DNA from: DATFVA01 sp963747755
Lineage (GTDB): Bacteria; Bacteroidota; Ignavibacteria; Ignavibacteriales; Ignavibacteriaceae
NCBI GenBank assembly: GCA_963747755.1
Contig: CAVVGK010000014.1
Span: forward strand, 124,001-188,000
DNA: 64,000 nucleotides
Reading direction: 5' to 3'
Shown: piece by piece, positions 24,864-33,620 of the stretch
Layout: each line of letters opens with the position of its first letter
Position numbering within the stretch: position 1 is the stretch's first letter
Position numbers and translations under genes: made by a program
Notes under the pieces: generated by a model
The model's input: only the letters and a program-made list of their open reading frames with translations
Database searches by the model: none
Told to the model about the DNA's origin: nothing

Positions 24864-26156
24864 CTAGGGTGCTATAAACAGTCCTTTTAAATCTTCACTG
24901 CTTGAAAGAAGTGTTTGCACGCCGGGAAGAATATCATTATCAGCGTAAATTTTCCACTGATATGTTTGTCCGGATTGTAGTTCTGCGACGGCAGTGCTGT
25001 CAAAATTAAATCTTATACTCGTAAATGTCCGCGGGATTTGCGTATGACGGATTATACCATTCTCATCGAATCCGCCCCAGATGAGATTTCCGTTTATATC
25101 CCTGACTTCAATTATATACTCTTTTGCCTGAGGATAAGGGCTCCACATAAATAATGGTTGAGATGAATCAGCAATCACAGGGATAATTTCATTATCCGGG
25201 TTCGTCGGTGAGGTTATATTTATTGCATCGGTTACACTGATATCTAGTACCGATGTACCTTGCGAATTGAATGCTATCTCAAGAGCTCCGGGGTTTTTAA
25301 ATATCCAATCAGGATCCATTACGTACCCGTCATTTTTGTATGATGCCCAGGCAGTATACTCACCGTTGGGGATATTAGTTAATGTATAATTTCTTCCGGC
25401 ATCGATCATCGTGGTTAATCCTGTAATAACAGAAAGTGCATTCTTATCAAGAAGAGAAACGTCAACTGTACCGTTTTCTACTGCAAGAAAGGTGACCATC
25501 CCTGAGAGAGTAGAGCCTGCCGCCTGATTCATTCCAAGCTGAATATTTGCACCCGGTAAGACAGATGTCAGTGTCACAATAACGGTGTCTGCAGCATTAA
25601 ATCCGGATTTAACAGCATAAACCTGATAGGTGTTGAAAGGAACGTTAAAAAGCGCAAAGTAGCCGTCAGGACCGGAATAAGAATGTAATTCGCTATTTGT
25701 AGATGATGATGCAACAACCAGAAATCCTCCCTGCCCTGGGTTGATAAACCCGTCTATTGAGCCGAATGTGCCCCGCAAGGTATCCAGGAAAAACGTTTGC
25801 TGGGACATATCATATTTTGAAATAGAAAATGGAACCGGACTCACATTTCCAATTGGCAATTCCTTGAATCCCATTGCGGCTATTCTTACATAAAAACTGC
25901 CTGCATAAAGGTTACTAAACTCTGCCATACCGTCTATTCCTGATTCTGCACGCATTACTGCTTCACCACTGTTTGCATTATAAAGCACAACGTTTGCGCC
26001 GCTTACAAGTGAAGAATCAATTACGGATATGACCAGTACTCTAACACCGGTCGGCGGAGGTGTTTCTACCCCTTTATCTCCGCAGTTGAGATAGGTGAAT
26101 AGAATCATAGTAATTAAAAAATAAGTTGCAGCAGATTTTACTTTTTTCGGGAGCAT
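24864..26156 (-). CDS. lipoprotein with carboxypeptidase-regulatory-like repeats
   Basis: Signal peptide with lipobox FTYLNC, preceded by an AAAGGAAT ribosome binding site and the ATG at 26156; the frame stays open to 26204, where the start would spoil the signal peptide. After a PPPTG linker come at least three beta-rich units of carboxypeptidase-regulatory type (RVLVISVIDSSLVSGANVV, GSIDGFINPGQGGFLVV, GSTLSGMVTFLAVENGT). Each has the pattern small turn, beta strands, NIPNGEYT-like ending. The C-terminal part (QPLFMWSPYPQAKEYIIEV) looks like a fibronectin-type fold. Surface-exposed or periplasmic; function unknown. Confidence 0.75.
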   Translation of the reverse strand: MLPKKVKSAATYFLITMILFTYLNCGDKGVETPPPTGVRVLVISVIDSSLVSGANVVLYNANSGEAVMRAESGIDGMAEFSNLYAGSFYVRIAAMGFKELPIGNVSPVPFSISKYDMSQQTFFLDTLRGTFGSIDGFINPGQGGFLVVASSSTNSELHSYSGPDGYFALFNVPFNTYQVYAVKSGFNAADTVIVTLTSVLPGANIQLGMNQAAGSTLSGMVTFLAVENGTVDVSLLDKNALSVITGLTTMIDAGRNYTLTNIPNGEYTAWASYKNDGYVMDPDWIFKNPGALEIAFNSQGTSVLDISVTDAINITSPTNPDNEIIPVIADSSQPLFMWSPYPQAKEYIIEVRDINGNLIWGGFDENGIIRHTQIPRTFTSIRFNFDSTAVAELQSGQTYQWKIYADNDILPGVQTLLSSSEDLKGLFIAP

Positions 26157-26520
26157 TTTAATTCCTTTGATAAATGATATTTTGCAAGACAAAACACGTA
26201 CCATAATATCTCACGCAAAAAGTGGAATTATGGCTGTTTTTCCAAGTCAAATCGTCATTGCTGACAGATTTGGTTCAAGTCGTTCATAGATTGTCAGTCA
26301 AATTTGCCCTCTCTCTTAAATCCCATTACAATGAGACGTTCTCGTTTAATTTTTATGAGTTATGAGCGAAGTTAAAAGTGTTCAATAATTCTACATCTGA
26401 TTGCAAAAGCATAATTTTATTTGTACCGTCCATAAAATTCAGTAATTGTACGGATGCGGAAGGCGCAAAATTCGTTTATATTCTTTCTGGAGATTTAAGT
26501 TTAGGTTGAGGGCGCTTATC

Positions 26521-26551
26521 AACCCCTGTATTTGTCGGTGATGCAGGGGTT
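26521..26551. other. hairpin in gene-poor region
   Basis: An 8-bp stem AACCCCTG / CAGGGGTT with a 15-nt loop, followed on the plus strand by AATTATTTC. The weak T-richness makes a terminator possible, but no gene ends nearby. Confidence 0.4.
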
Positions 26552-27074
26552 AATTATTTCTGGCTGACGGATTTCTCTATCCGGCTGACTTTAAATAAAT
26601 TCCCACCACATTAAGTAATGAGTATTGAGCGATTCTGTACATTTACTCGTTGTTTATTTTTTTCACCCGGCCTTGAGATAATTATTGTATACCTTCAGAA
26701 GATCAAGGGATTCTATTTTTATTATTAATAAAATGCATCTGTCGGATTAAGGCTTGCTGCTTATCTCGCAGCGTAAAACCCTAAAAAGACTCCAATTACT
26801 GCCGAAAAGCTTACAGCTGGTACTATCAAAGAAGTTATAACTGCCATCTTTCCTGCCCGAAACCCTGGTACCCACATCAACCGCCTGACGTTCTCATGTG
26901 CTGATAATCATGGTACGGAGATCTCCTTCTGACATTCGTTTTGAATCTGAATTTCTGTGCACAGGCAGTACTGCGGCTGAAAAATATGAAACAGACTACA
27001 ACAACAGCAATAATCATAAGCCTTTTTTCTTCACTTTCTTGATTTTAGAATAAGTTATTTATAAAGTATATCAA

Positions 27075-27129
27075 CGATTTCAGATCGTATTCAGAACGTT
27101 TTCAGATCGTATTCAGAACGTTTTCAGGT
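27075..27129. repeat. five tandem 11-bp repeats CGTWTTCAGAW
   Basis: Five head-to-tail units: CGATTTCAGAT, CGTATTCAGAA, CGTTTTCAGAT, CGTATTCAGAA, CGTTTTCAGGT. The 11-bp period is close to one DNA helical turn, so all units face the same side. The array ends 74 bases before the methyltransferase ATG. The same unit recurs six times at 51469-51534. Confidence 0.85.
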
Positions 27130-27203
27130 TCTTGTTGGATAGTAGTTAAAACGGTTTTTCACGCAGTTTAAGCGGAAAAATTAATTTTAAGGAAAGGTAA
27201 AGG

Positions 27204-28193
27204 ATGGATGAAATTACTTCTTCTGATGGTATCAGAAATATTGCCGTCGCCTTCCAGGCAAGCCGCATATTATTAACAGCGTTTGAACTCGGTGTATTTA
27301 CTGCACTTGACCGTCATATGATGACTTCTGAAGATGCCGCTGAGAAGATCAATGCTGACACCCGCGCGCTGGAAAGGCTTATGAATGCTCTTTGCGGTAT
27401 GGGACTGCTGAAAAAGGTTAAGGGTAAGTTTTATAACAGCGATACAGCTTCAAAATATCTCGTAGAGGGTAAGCCTGATTTTATGGGGAATCTCTATCAT
27501 ACAAATAACCTCTGGGGTGCATGGAGCTTCCTTACCGAATCAGTTATAAAAGGAACTTCCCACAAAGGCGACCAAAACAGGAGTGAAAAAAGCGATTGGG
27601 TCAATGCATTCATTGCTGCAATGCATCACCGTGGGGTAAAACAGGGACAAATCCTGGCGATGATGATTGATTTGTCCGGCGCAAAAAAGATGCTGGATGT
27701 TGGCGGTGGATCAGCTGCATTTTCAATGGAATTAGTTAAAAAGAACCCGGGTTTAGATGCAGTGGTTTTTGATTTACCCCATGTAATTCCCCTGACTAAA
27801 ACGTATGTGCATCAAGAAGGACTGACTGAAAAATTTACATTTATTGAGGGAAATTACCTTTCCGGAGAGTTTGGAAAAGGGTATGATCTAATTCTGTTAT
27901 CAGCAATAGTCCATATAAACAGCTATGATGAGAACAAAACACTTATTAAAAAGTGTGCAGAAGCTCTAAACCACAATGGGAGAATCATAATTAACGATTT
28001 TATAATGAGCAGTGAAAGAGTAAAACCGGCTCATGGTGCAGTATTCGCTCTTAATATGCTTGTTGAAACAGAGCGAGGTGATACATATACAGAAGATGAA
28101 ATGAAGGAGTGGTTTGAAGCAGCAGGGATAAAAAATGTTGAGAGGAAAAATACTTCTTTCGGATCGGAACTGATGGTAGGTATAAAAAACTAA
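27204..28193 (+). CDS. SAM-dependent methyltransferase (O-methyltransferase family 2 type)
   Basis: 329 residues. The N-terminal winged-helix/dimerisation domain (residues 1-90: ALERLMNALCGMGLLKKV, FYNSDTASKYLVEG) precedes a class I SAM domain with motif I MLDVGGGSAAFSMEL. Then come VVFDLPHVIPL, the catalytic-region YDLILLSAIVHINSYDE and the post-motif GRIIINDFIM. This is the plant/CrtF-like O-methyltransferase architecture. It acts on a small molecule, but the acceptor is unreadable. Ribosome binding site AAGGAAAGGTAAAGG. The 11-bp repeat array lies directly upstream and may be its control region. Confidence 0.83.
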   Translation: MDEITSSDGIRNIAVAFQASRILLTAFELGVFTALDRHMMTSEDAAEKINADTRALERLMNALCGMGLLKKVKGKFYNSDTASKYLVEGKPDFMGNLYHTNNLWGAWSFLTESVIKGTSHKGDQNRSEKSDWVNAFIAAMHHRGVKQGQILAMMIDLSGAKKMLDVGGGSAAFSMELVKKNPGLDAVVFDLPHVIPLTKTYVHQEGLTEKFTFIEGNYLSGEFGKGYDLILLSAIVHINSYDENKTLIKKCAEALNHNGRIIINDFIMSSERVKPAHGAVFALNMLVETERGDTYTEDEMKEWFEAAGIKNVERKNTSFGSELMVGIKN

Positions 28194-28210
28194 AATATTA
28201 CTGCAATTTT

Positions 28211-28245
28211 AAAAAGAAAAAGCTCCGGTGTTTTGCCGGAGCTTT
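28211..28245 (-). terminator. terminator of the tRNA operon
   Basis: Perfect 10-bp stem AAAGCTCCGG / CCGGAGCTTT (28219-28245) followed on the minus strand by TTTTTCTTTTT. It starts 2 nt past the 3' end of tRNA-Glu. It could also help end the convergent methyltransferase transcript. Confidence 0.85.
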
Positions 28246-28247
28246 AG

Positions 28248-28319
28248 TGACCCCAAGGGGATTTGAACCCCTGTTACCGCCGTGAAAGGGCGATGTCCTA
28301 ACCACTAGACGATGGGGCC
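28248..28319 (-). tRNA. tRNA-Glu (UUC)
   Basis: Cloverleaf read on the minus strand. Acceptor GGCCCCA pairs with TGGGGTC, the anticodon loop is CTTTCAC with anticodon TTC, the T-arm is AGGGG-TTCAAAT-CCCCT and the discriminator is A. CCA is not encoded. Last of four tRNAs in the transcript. Confidence 0.95.
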
Positions 28320-28350
28320 TGGAAAATCACATTATATTAAGAACTGTTCG

Positions 28351-28425
28351 GGTGAGCGATGGGAATTGAACCCACGACCCCCAGGGCCACAACCTGGTGC
28401 TCTAACCAACTGAGCTACGCTCACC
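28351..28425 (-). tRNA. tRNA-His (GUG)
   Basis: Acceptor GTGAGCG pairs with CGCTCAC. The extra G at -1 is encoded opposite C73, the hallmark of tRNA-His. Anticodon GTG lies in loop TTGTGGC, and the T-loop is TTCAATT. CCA is not encoded. Confidence 0.95.
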
Positions 28426-28431
28426 ATTTGG

Positions 28432-28504
<73 letters not shown>

Positions 28505-28568
28505 AGCTGAAACCAAAAATTAACAATTACAAATCTATATTGAATTTATTCATTGTTAATTGCAATTG

Positions 28569-28644
28569 TCGGGGCGGCAGGATTCGAACCTGCGACCTCC
28601 TGCTCCCAAAGCAGGCGCGATGAACCGGGCTACGCTACGCCCCG
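28569..28644 (-). tRNA. tRNA-Pro (UGG)
   Basis: Acceptor CGGGGCG pairs with CGCCCCG, anticodon TGG, T-loop TTCGAAT, discriminator A. First gene of the Pro-Arg-His-Glu cluster. A promoter lies just upstream. CCA is not encoded. Confidence 0.95.
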
Positions 28645-28654
28645 AATTGCTTCT

Positions 28655-28687
28655 CAAATTTAATCCCGATGAATATCGGGATGTCAA
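28655..28687 (-). promoter_or_regulatory. promoter of the tRNA cluster (TTG - 19 nt - TAnnTTTG)
   Basis: On the minus strand TTGACA is separated by 19 nt from TAAATTTG, which ends about 11 nt before tRNA-Pro. This fits the Bacteroidota -33 TTG / -7 TAnnTTTG consensus. The spacer contains a perfect 8-bp inverted repeat (ATCCCGAT / ATCGGGAT, 28663-28682), which may be an operator or chance. Confidence 0.7.
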
Positions 28688-28866
28688 AGAACTAAATTGA
28701 AATATCTCTTTAAAAAAGAGTATCAAATATATTCCATATCTTCTAAAAAAACAATGTATTTGCCTGATAAATTTTATAAAGTATTTCTCGATCCACTTAA
28801 TCTGTGCTATTTTCAAGTCTTCTCAATCTTGATTAAATTGTAAAAGTAATATCGGAATTTTGTTTG

Positions 28867-30081
28867 ATGTCTTTCCCCTTTTTTGTATCGAAAAAATTTA
28901 TCCTTTCTAAAAAGGGTTCGAAGTTTATTACGTTTATCTCCTCGATCTCAATTATCGGGATATCTCTCGGGGTGGCTACTCTTATTATTGCACTTAGCAT
29001 TCTCACGGGTTTTGCCAGTACCCTGACTAATAAAATAATAGATTTTGATTCCCATATTACCATCTCTTCCTACAGGTCAATCGTTCCTGATTATAAAGAA
29101 ATGCTTCCCCGAATAAAAGATATGATCGCCCCTTATGGTCAGGAGGTAAATCCCTTTATTTCAAAACTGGCCATTATAAGCAGTAGAAAAGTGAAAGACG
29201 GCGTTAATATTAAAGGTATTACTCCCGGAAACAAAGCCCTCAGGGTTAGAAACAATATTGTATCAGGAGATTTTGATCTTGCCGATACTTCCTCGATGGT
29301 AATAGGCAGAAAACTGGCCGATAAGCTGATGGTTGGTCTTGGTGATAAGGTGACGGTTTTTGCTCTCAAAAATGACAGGGTCCCTGAACCCGGTACTCTT
29401 CCTAATATTGAGCAATTCAGAATAACCGGTATTTTCGAGAGCGGAATGGCTGAATATGATGACCTTTTTGCATATGTAAACCTGAGGGCGGCACAGGATC
29501 TCTTTTCACTGGGGGATAATGTTAACGGTTATGATATAAAGCTTAATAACATTTCCAGGATCGACAGTCTAACTAAATTCCTGTCAGAACAATTACACTA
29601 CCCTCATAAGGTTGCATCCATCTATCAGACTCACAGGAATATTTTTACCTGGATAGACCTTCAGAAAAAACCAATTCCGATTGTGCTCGGATTAATAATT
29701 ATCGTTGCTGTTTTTAATATTATAGGTACTTTGCTGATGATTGTGCTTGAAAAAACCCGCGATGTAGGGATGCTGAAATCTCTCGGGGCAACAAGCAGAC
29801 AGATTACATCTGTCTTCATTTATCAGGGAATATTTCTTGCTATTATCGGCATCATACTGGGTAACCTGCTCGCCCTTTTATTATTGGGATTACAGCTGGA
29901 GTTTAATATTATATCCCTCCCTTCCTCGGTTTATTTTGTTTCTACGGTTCCGATATTGCTGAAATGGTATACGTTTGCCGGAGTATCTGCACTCACATTT
30001 TTACTGTGTATCAGCGCATCATTAATTCCTGGTTTCGTCGCCTCCCGTATACAGCCGGTTAACAGCCTGAGGTTCGGATAA
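28867..30081 (+). CDS. ABC transporter permease, LolC/LolE family
   Basis: Inner-membrane MacB/FtsX-fold permease of the lipoprotein-release type, 404 residues. One N-terminal transmembrane helix (FITFISSISIIGISLGVATLI) with the LolE-like start SKKFILSKKGSKF precedes a periplasmic domain. Three C-terminal helices follow, with the coupling region EKTRDVGMLKSLGATSRQI. The ATG at 28867 is preferred over an adjacent TTG. It shares a TAATG with the second permease, and the two should form a heterodimer with the downstream ATPase. Confidence 0.88.
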   Translation: MSFPFFVSKKFILSKKGSKFITFISSISIIGISLGVATLIIALSILTGFASTLTNKIIDFDSHITISSYRSIVPDYKEMLPRIKDMIAPYGQEVNPFISKLAIISSRKVKDGVNIKGITPGNKALRVRNNIVSGDFDLADTSSMVIGRKLADKLMVGLGDKVTVFALKNDRVPEPGTLPNIEQFRITGIFESGMAEYDDLFAYVNLRAAQDLFSLGDNVNGYDIKLNNISRIDSLTKFLSEQLHYPHKVASIYQTHRNIFTWIDLQKKPIPIVLGLIIIVAVFNIIGTLLMIVLEKTRDVGMLKSLGATSRQITSVFIYQGIFLAIIGIILGNLLALLLLGLQLEFNIISLPSSVYFVSTVPILLKWYTFAGVSALTFLLCISASLIPGFVASRIQPVNSLRFG

Positions 30082-31313
30082 TGAAGTTTGAAAATTTTAT
30101 AGCCCGGCGTTACCTCGTCTCCAAGCATAAGGTCAACTTTATAACTATAATCTCAGTCCTTTCCATCGGAGGTATAACTATCGGCGTTGCCGCTCTTATT
30201 GTTGTCCTTTCGGTGTTTAATGGATTCGGAAGTCTTGTCACTTCATTTCTTATAAATTTCGATCCTCATGTACGAGTTGAGATTCTGGATCCGGATAACT
30301 CCGGGGCTGCTGCAAAACTCGATTCGGTGTTGAACAAAAATCCTGAGGTTGTGAAATATTCTGCTTATGTAAGCGGAAAGGTGCTTGTTTACAGGGCAGG
30401 ATTGTTCCAGGTTGTCAACCTGAAAGGGATAGATGTTAATTCCGGTGAAAGTATATATGATATCGAAAAAAGTATTCTTTACGGCAATTACTATCTCGGG
30501 AAGGAAGGGAATTATCCTCAGATGGTCCTCGGTCTTCACCTTGCGGATAAGCTTCAGACGCTTATAGGCGACACTCTTACTCTGCTCTCTCCTGCCGGGA
30601 TCCAGAAGGCTGTTACACGGTTTTCCTCTCCTGAGACTGAACGGTTTGTTCTTTCCGGTATTTATAGTACAACTAATAATATATACGACGATTCGTATAT
30701 ATTCACTTCTCTCAAATCTGCACAGAACCTACTGGGATACCAAAACCACATCCAGGGTTACGATATAAGACTTAATGATATTGACGATTCTTTTGATGTT
30801 AAGGCTCAGCTTCAACAGAAATTATCATCAAAAGATTACCGCATTGAAACCTGGTATGATTTCCACCGGGACCTTTACTCCGTAATGCAGATTGAACGAT
30901 GGACTGCCTACATCATACTTTGCCTCATAATAGCCGTTGCATCTTTTAATATCCTTGGTTCTTTGTCAATGTCTGTTATAGAAAAAAGACGCGATATTGG
31001 TGTAATGAATTCAATGGGAGCACAGCCACGGTCGATTCTGAAAATATTTATGTATGAAGGAATTCTTATTGGTATTATTGGCACAGCTGCCGGCCTGTTC
31101 CTGGGTTATTTTATCTGCTTCCTCCAGCTCAAATTCAATATTTATCCTCTTGACCCGACTCAGTATAAAATCGATTCTCTGCCCCTGCAGCTTAGAATAA
31201 GCGACTTTTTCTTTGTTACTGGTGCTTCCCTGCTGCTGACTTTTCTTGCCTCCCTGTTCCCGGCAAAACGAGCAGCAAAAATAAATACTATCGAAGCAAT
31301 AAAATGGGAATAA
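30081..31313 (+). CDS. ABC transporter permease, LolC/LolE family (second subunit)
   Basis: A 410-residue paralogue of the preceding permease: N-terminal FIARRYLVSKHKVNFITIIS, a periplasmic domain, and C-terminal helices with EKRRDIGVMNSMGAQPRSIL. The split into two different permeases plus a separate ATPase matches LolCDE, which extracts lipoproteins from the inner membrane and hands them to LolA. No lolA is in the window. The start overlaps the first permease by one base. Confidence 0.88.
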   Translation: MKFENFIARRYLVSKHKVNFITIISVLSIGGITIGVAALIVVLSVFNGFGSLVTSFLINFDPHVRVEILDPDNSGAAAKLDSVLNKNPEVVKYSAYVSGKVLVYRAGLFQVVNLKGIDVNSGESIYDIEKSILYGNYYLGKEGNYPQMVLGLHLADKLQTLIGDTLTLLSPAGIQKAVTRFSSPETERFVLSGIYSTTNNIYDDSYIFTSLKSAQNLLGYQNHIQGYDIRLNDIDDSFDVKAQLQQKLSSKDYRIETWYDFHRDLYSVMQIERWTAYIILCLIIAVASFNILGSLSMSVIEKRRDIGVMNSMGAQPRSILKIFMYEGILIGIIGTAAGLFLGYFICFLQLKFNIYPLDPTQYKIDSLPLQLRISDFFFVTGASLLLTFLASLFPAKRAAKINTIEAIKWE

Positions 31314-31382
31314 TATAGATTAACCGAATAAACTAACTAATTAGGTTAACATAATTTATGAAGTTTATAAAAACTATTTTAT

Positions 31383-32069
31383 ATGGATAAAATAATTCTA
31401 CACACCAGAAATATTATTAAGAGCTACCAGAATACTAAAAAGGTACGACTTGAAGTATTAAGGTCCGTTGATATCGAGATCGATAGTAATAAGATATCAG
31501 TAATTGTGGGAGCATCAGGGGCCGGGAAAAGCACCCTGCTCCATATTATGGGAGGACTCGACAGGCCTGATTCGGGAGAAGTTTTCTTCAATGATCAGAA
31601 TCTTTTTGATTTATCAGATGATAAGCTGGCCCGTTTCCGGAATAAAAATATTGGCTTTGTATTCCAGTTTCATCATCTGCTGCCGGAATTTACTGCTATC
31701 GAAAATGTTTCAATACCCCGAATGATCACCGGAAATTCCCTTGCTGAAGCATCAATAAAAGCAGCTGAACTTCTCGAAGCTGTTGGTATGAAGGATCGCA
31801 TGAATCATAAACCTGCTGAACTTTCGGGAGGTGAACAGCAGCGGGTTGCCGTGGCAAGAGCATTGGCAAATGATCCCGATATTATTCTGGCTGATGAACC
31901 TACCGGGAACCTTGATTCGGAAAACAGTGAGGCCGTGCACCAGATATTAATTGACTTAAGGGATAGGATGGGTAAGACTTTTGTTATTGTTACTCATAAT
32001 ACAGGATTAGTAAACCTGGCTGACAAAGTCTACGAAATGAAAGACGGCAGAATTATTTCCAAAAATTAG
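31383..32069 (+). CDS. lolD: ABC transporter ATPase, LolD type
   Basis: Cytoplasmic ATPase of 228 residues with Walker A GASGAGKSTLLHIMG, Q-loop FVFQFHHLLPEF, signature LSGGEQQRVAVARAL, Walker B DIILADEPTGNLD and H-loop VTHN. The FHHLLPEF Q-loop stretch is typical of LolD. The ATG lies 69 nt behind the second permease with no obvious ribosome binding site, so it may rely on readthrough in the same transcript. Confidence 0.9.
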   Translation: MDKIILHTRNIIKSYQNTKKVRLEVLRSVDIEIDSNKISVIVGASGAGKSTLLHIMGGLDRPDSGEVFFNDQNLFDLSDDKLARFRNKNIGFVFQFHHLLPEFTAIENVSIPRMITGNSLAEASIKAAELLEAVGMKDRMNHKPAELSGGEQQRVAVARALANDPDIILADEPTGNLDSENSEAVHQILIDLRDRMGKTFVIVTHNTGLVNLADKVYEMKDGRIISKN

Positions 32070-32102
32070 TCGGTTCAGCCTGATTATGTGTTCTTACTTA
32101 TG

Positions 32103-33617
32103 CTAACCCTTCTTCATAGTTGGGTTTGCAAGGTAATCGAAAAGAAGCCTTACACCAAAACCTGTCATATATTTCCTGGTATAGTTATTAAAGCTGTTTG
32201 CCATTGCGGGTCCTGCGATATCCAGATGAGCCCATGATATCTTAGGATCAACAAATTTCTCAAGGAATTTTGCTGCAGTAATCGCTCCGCCCCATCTTCC
32301 GCCTACGTTCTTTACATCCGCTACATCACTTACAATCAGTTCATTATAATCATCCCACATCGGCATTCTCCAGAGCCTGTCGTATGTCTTCAGTCCTTTC
32401 TGGTATAACTCTTCTGCAAGTTTATCATCCTTCGTAAATAATCCCGCCACAAATTCACCAAGGGCTACTACGCAGGCGCCTGTTAAAGTGGCAAGATCAA
32501 TAATTACATCAGGTTTAAGCTTTGAAGCATAATTTAATGCGTCTGAAAGGATCATCCTGCCTTCTGCATCAGTGTTATCAACTTCTATGCTTTTGCCTGA
32601 TGAAGTGACTACTATATCGCCGGGACGCATAGAGGAACCTGAAGGCATATTTTCCGCTGATGGAATTATCCCAATAATGTTCACAGGCAGCTTTGCTTTG
32701 GCTGCAGCCAGTACCGTACCTGCAACTACTGCAGCACCTGACATATCGGCTTTCATTTCTCCCATATTACTTGCTGGTTTTATAGAAATCCCGCCTGAAT
32801 CGAAAGTGACACCTTTACCCACAAGGGCAACGGTTCTTGTTTTTTTATTTTTACTGGCAGTCTTATATTCCATAACAATAAACCTGGGAAGATTAACGCT
32901 TCCCATTCCAACTGCCAGGAGGCCGCCCATCTTTCTTTTCTTTATCTCTTTTTCATTAAATACTGTAACCTTAACCCCGGTATCCTGTAAAGTATTCTTT
33001 ATTCTTTTTGCTAATTCTTCAGGAACGAGTACAGAGCCGGGTTCATTCTGGAGTTCTTTTGTAAAGTTTACACCCTCCATCAACGTGGTGGCTGCAGCGA
33101 TAGCCTGGTTCAGATTCTTCTGATTGTCTGCATAGAAAAATACCGAAAGGTTAACCGGCTTCTTTTTATCAGCTTTATATTTATTGAACGAGTAATTCCC
33201 CAGCATTACTCCTTCCACAAAAGTCTGATAATAATATATCTCATCATCAAAATACTTTTTAAAGATTTCATATTTGGGGATAAAAATGTGCAGACTCTTA
33301 ACCTGTTCTGCTGCAAGTGATGGAAGGAATCCTGCCATGTGATTTCTGAAATAGTCGGCAGAGAATTTATCATCTGCTTTAACTTTTGTAATAATCACCG
33401 AATCAGGTTTGCCGTCTTTCTTGGATACTCTGACCTGACCGCCTCCTTCAGCAAGGAAATTTTTTCTCTGCAAAGGTGAGAACCGTATGTTGAAAATTGT
33501 TTCAAGGTTTAGAAAACTGGTTTCAAGCTTCTTCTCATCAACCATATACTTAAGGCTGATTGCAAGCGGACTGTAAGCTATTTTCTTCCCGCCTGACTTA
33601 ATATTCAGATTAAACAT
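32103..33617 (-). CDS. pepA: leucyl aminopeptidase, M17 family
   Basis: Cytoplasmic two-zinc exopeptidase of 504 residues. The C-terminal catalytic domain has VGKGVTFDSGGISIKP (Lys and Asp ligands), MKADMSGAAVVAGT and the signature NTDAEGRMILSDAL. Residues 1-170 are the less conserved N-terminal domain. It follows nrnA by 3 nt on the same strand; the convergent LolD gene ends 33 nt away. Confidence 0.93.
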   Translation of the reverse strand: MFNLNIKSGGKKIAYSPLAISLKYMVDEKKLETSFLNLETIFNIRFSPLQRKNFLAEGGGQVRVSKKDGKPDSVIITKVKADDKFSADYFRNHMAGFLPSLAAEQVKSLHIFIPKYEIFKKYFDDEIYYYQTFVEGVMLGNYSFNKYKADKKKPVNLSVFFYADNQKNLNQAIAAATTLMEGVNFTKELQNEPGSVLVPEELAKRIKNTLQDTGVKVTVFNEKEIKKRKMGGLLAVGMGSVNLPRFIVMEYKTASKNKKTRTVALVGKGVTFDSGGISIKPASNMGEMKADMSGAAVVAGTVLAAAKAKLPVNIIGIIPSAENMPSGSSMRPGDIVVTSSGKSIEVDNTDAEGRMILSDALNYASKLKPDVIIDLATLTGACVVALGEFVAGLFTKDDKLAEELYQKGLKTYDRLWRMPMWDDYNELIVSDVADVKNVGGRWGGAITAAKFLEKFVDPKISWAHLDIAGPAMANSFNNYTRKYMTGFGVRLLFDYLANPTMKKG

Positions 33618-33620
33618 ATA

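Larger units (their letters stand above)
26157..27203. other. one-kilobase gene-poor region
   Basis: No well-supported gene. Contents: a hairpin at 26521-26551; a minus-strand 38-codon frame at 26761-26877 whose product would carry one hydrophobic helix (VITSLIVPAVSFSAVIGVFL); a plus-strand fragment near 26989 that begins like a signal peptide (MKQTTTTAIIISLFSSLS) and then stops; and a five-copy 11-bp repeat (27075-27129) just upstream of the methyltransferase. The region looks like decayed coding DNA plus regulatory sequence. Confidence 0.5.

Noticed and set aside
28556..28816. 86-codon minus-strand frame
   Set aside because: It runs through tRNA-Pro and its promoter.
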